From Kiritimatiellia bacterium (GTDB lineage Bacteria > Verrucomicrobiota > Kiritimatiellia > CAIQIC01 > Lenti-01): a stretch of DNA of 34,775 bases. Position 1 is the stretch's first letter; the number at the start of each line of letters is the position of its first letter. Of the stretch, positions 33,581-34,775 are shown piece by piece. The notes beneath the pieces were generated by a model. It searched no databases, had not been told where the DNA came from, and saw only the letters and a list, made by a program, of their open reading frames with translations. The position numbers were made by a program, and so were the translations under genes. The stretch spans positions 1-34,775 of the forward strand of contig JAFYAC010000057.1 in the NCBI GenBank assembly GCA_017540905.1, given 5' to 3'.

Positions 33581-33609
33581 TTGACTTTCCCTCCCGTTCC
33601 CCCCATGCT
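33581..33609 (+). promoter_or_regulatory. Candidate leaderless promoter
   Basis: TTGACT (33581-33586), a 17-nt spacer and CATGCT (33604-33609). The -10 ends 8 nt before ATG 33618 and no Shine-Dalgarno sequence is present. The -35 is good and the -10 is weak. Confidence 0.4.
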
Positions 33610-33617
33610 CCCCCCCA

Positions 33618-34487
33618 ATGAACAACGCCCTCAAGCACACCCTCCGCGAGGCCCGTGACATCGCCGCCACCGGCGCGGCCCTGACCCTCGGCGCACCCCT
33701 CCTGCCCTTCGCCATCCCGGCCGCCATCGCCGGCGTCGCCGCCCTGGCCGCGACCACCCTCGCCGTCTCCTTCGCCACCGAAGCCGGCCACGCCATCCTC
33801 TCCGAACTCCGCCGCCGCGCCCGTCTCCGCGCCCCGCGCCCACCGTCCCCCTCCCTGCGCGGCACCCCGACCGCCAAGGAATTCAAGGCCGACCTCGCCA
33901 CCCGCCCCCGCACCCTCGCCGTCCGCCTGCGCCTCGGCTCCCGCATGGCCGACCTCGCGCCGACCCTCGACTCCGCCAACCGCTACGGCCCCCTCCCCGC
34001 CCACTCCCGCGCCCGCCGCATCGCCGGCCGGGGCCGCGGCCTCAAAGGCTGGCTGGAAGACAACCGCATCCCCCTGGGCTACAGCACCCTGATGTCCTAC
34101 AAACTCCTGGCCGTCCGCCTGCGCGCCCTCCTGCGCCTGGACGAACGCATGCCCCTCGAGTGGCTCCTCCCCGGCGCGGCCCCCGACCGCCCCCTGCCGC
34201 CCGGCCTTCTCCCCGCGCACACCGCCGCGCGGCGCCGCCTCGCCAAACTCCTCCGCGACCACTGGAACTTCACCCGCCTTTCCCGCCACGTCAACGCCGC
34301 CCTCGGCCTCTACCGCCTCCCCACGCCCCGCCGCGCGGCCGCCGCCCCGCTCGACGGCGACCTCCTGGAAAACACCCGCCGCGAACTCACTCTCTTCCTG
34401 CAAGCCCGCGACCTCCCGCCCCGCCGGGAACGCCTCCGACGCACCGCCCTCGCCTGGTTTCCAGCGGCTCCCCCGGCCTTGGAGTGA
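33618..34487 (+). CDS. Hypothetical protein with hydrophobic N-terminus and basic helical body
   Basis: 289 residues, not recognised. Residues 16-53 are strongly hydrophobic (Ala/Leu/Ile with Gly-Pro breaks), suggesting a membrane hairpin or two short helices. The rest is highly basic. A segment at about 141-175 (GLKGWLEDNRIPLGYSTLMSYKLLAVRL) resembles the short helical motif in some phage and plasmid proteins (the DUF3102-like W-L-x-x-N-[GR]-I pattern with a following S-x-x-x-x-Y helix); this is a resemblance only. Three helical basic segments follow, to a Pro-rich end. The start codon has no Shine-Dalgarno sequence and a possible leaderless promoter. No neighbouring gene explains its role; rpsU follows on the same strand after its own promoter. 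Confidence 0.65.
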   Translation: MNNALKHTLREARDIAATGAALTLGAPLLPFAIPAAIAGVAALAATTLAVSFATEAGHAILSELRRRARLRAPRPPSPSLRGTPTAKEFKADLATRPRTLAVRLRLGSRMADLAPTLDSANRYGPLPAHSRARRIAGRGRGLKGWLEDNRIPLGYSTLMSYKLLAVRLRALLRLDERMPLEWLLPGAAPDRPLPPGLLPAHTAARRRLAKLLRDHWNFTRLSRHVNAALGLYRLPTPRRAAAAPLDGDLLENTRRELTLFLQARDLPPRRERLRRTALAWFPAAPPALE

Positions 34488-34554
34488 ACGAGGCGGGGGA
34501 AAAACACCCCATCCCGCACGGGAACGCGCGTTCCGTTCCATTTGGAAAAGCGGA

Positions 34555-34583
34555 TTGACAGGGACGGGGGGGGAAGGTATGGT
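34555..34583 (+). promoter_or_regulatory. Promoter of rpsU
   Basis: Consensus TTGACA (34555-34560), a 17-nt spacer and TATGGT (34578-34583). The predicted transcript start is near 34590, giving a leader of about 78 nt. A perfect 14-nt palindrome (GGAACGCGCGTTCC, 34521-34534) lies just upstream and could be an operator or a terminator remnant of the previous gene. Confidence 0.82.
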
Positions 34584-34597
34584 GCGCGGCGATTTTT

Positions 34598-34640
34598 GCG
34601 GGGCCGTCCGGTCCCGCGATCCCGCGCCCGGCGCGCGGGA
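34598..34640 (+). promoter_or_regulatory. Structured rpsU leader with two stem-loops
   Basis: Stem 1 pairs 34598-34605 with 34610-34617 (GCGGGGCC/GGTCCCGC, one G-U pair) with a GTCC loop. Stem 2 pairs 34620-34627 with 34633-34640 (TCCCGCGC/GCGCGGGA) with a 5-nt loop. They are separated by two bases and end 27 nt before the start codon, next to the AGGTG ribosome binding site. An autoregulatory role for S21 is a guess. Confidence 0.5.
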
Positions 34641-34667
34641 AATACTCCCGAAAGTAGGTGATTTGTT

Positions 34668-34775
34668 TTGGTAACGACTGAAGTGAAGATCAGGAAGGGC
34701 GAATCCGTCGAAAAGGCGCTCCGCCGCCTGAAGAAGAAACTGGATCGCGAAGGCATCATGCGCGACATCCGGGCG
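34668..34775 (+). CDS. rpsU: 30S ribosomal protein S21 (5' part, cut by the window end)
   Basis: The first 36 codons, starting with TTG at 34668 (reading TTG GTA ACG ACT). The sequence TTEVKIRKGESVEKALRRLKKKLDREGIMRDIR matches the S21 N-terminus (V-x-[KR]-x-[NG]-E-x-x-[DE]-x-A-L-[RK]-[RK]-x-K pattern). AGGTG at 34655-34659 lies 8 nt before the TTG, and no in-frame ATG or GTG fits better. S21 helps initiation on the 30S subunit near the anti-Shine-Dalgarno region. The rest of the gene (about 30 codons) lies beyond the window. Confidence 0.85.
   Translation, partial: MVTTEVKIRKGESVEKALRRLKKKLDREGIMRDIRA

Noticed and set aside
28835-34487. SNF2 gene plus unknown protein as a DISARM- or Dnd-like defence module
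   Set aside because: No methylase, nuclease, PLD or DUF1998-type partner is next to it, and the following genes are a repeat, an unknown protein and rpsU.

Overview
The window is about 70% GC and looks like one contiguous stretch of a bacterial chromosome. The best guess is the PVC group, probably a Kiritimatiellota or Verrucomicrobiota-type organism. This rests on combined features and not on a marker tree: an ECF sigma/Ser-Thr kinase pair, very large secreted polysaccharidases with calcium-binding (thrombospondin-3-like) repeats, many genes with weak or no Shine-Dalgarno sequence, dense palindromic intergenic repeats, and the style of the S9, L13 and S21 proteins.

Layout. (1) 1-3700: a short ECF-type sigma factor, an intergenic region holding a 40-bp inverted repeat with nested hairpins, and a membrane-anchored Ser/Thr kinase whose extracytoplasmic part is an internal duplication. 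(2) 3900-4860: a CAU-anticodon tRNA, probably the lysidine-modified Ile tRNA, facing a decayed HAD phosphatase and a DUF3859-like lipoprotein on the minus strand. (3) 5008-10148: five genes each overlapping the next by 4 nt: an EchF/NuoI-like 2x[4Fe-4S] protein, a secreted TPR protein, a CxxC zinc-ribbon-like protein, pseudouridine-5'-phosphate glycosidase (psuG) and a secreted KTSC-phospholipase D protein. (4) 10157-11379: tRNA-Asn with its own promoter, then rplM-rpsI and a clear intrinsic terminator. (5) 11380-13582: repeats, then an SRAP (YedK/HMCES) protein and a YpfJ-type zinc metallopeptidase on the minus strand. (6) 13712-27690: two secreted starch-active proteins in tandem. The first (3359 aa) joins a complete GH13 amylase to a GH57-like module in one chain. 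The second (1204 aa) is CBM48-GH13 with CBM25-like modules. (7) 27691-28834: 1.1 kb of repeats with no gene. (8) 28835-33160: a large SNF2-type ATPase. (9) 33161-34775: another repeat copy, an unrecognised protein with a hydrophobic N-terminus, and the start of rpsU.

Functionally, the strongest theme is extracellular alpha-glucan (starch/glycogen) use: the two amylases carry signal peptides, several carbohydrate-binding modules and calcium-binding spacers. The rest is housekeeping (ribosomal proteins, tRNAs), DNA protection (SRAP), nucleoside salvage (psuG) and signalling (sigma factor plus kinase).

The intergenic DNA is unusually rich. I can distinguish at least five repeat families by eye. 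Three of the better-looking promoters sit 6-8 nt upstream of the start codon, which suggests leaderless transcripts. I did not find a CRISPR array, prophage, transposase or a clear defence island. The most novel items are the GH13/GH57 fusion with an apparently altered GH57 catalytic motif, the five-gene overlapping operon, and the repeat families.
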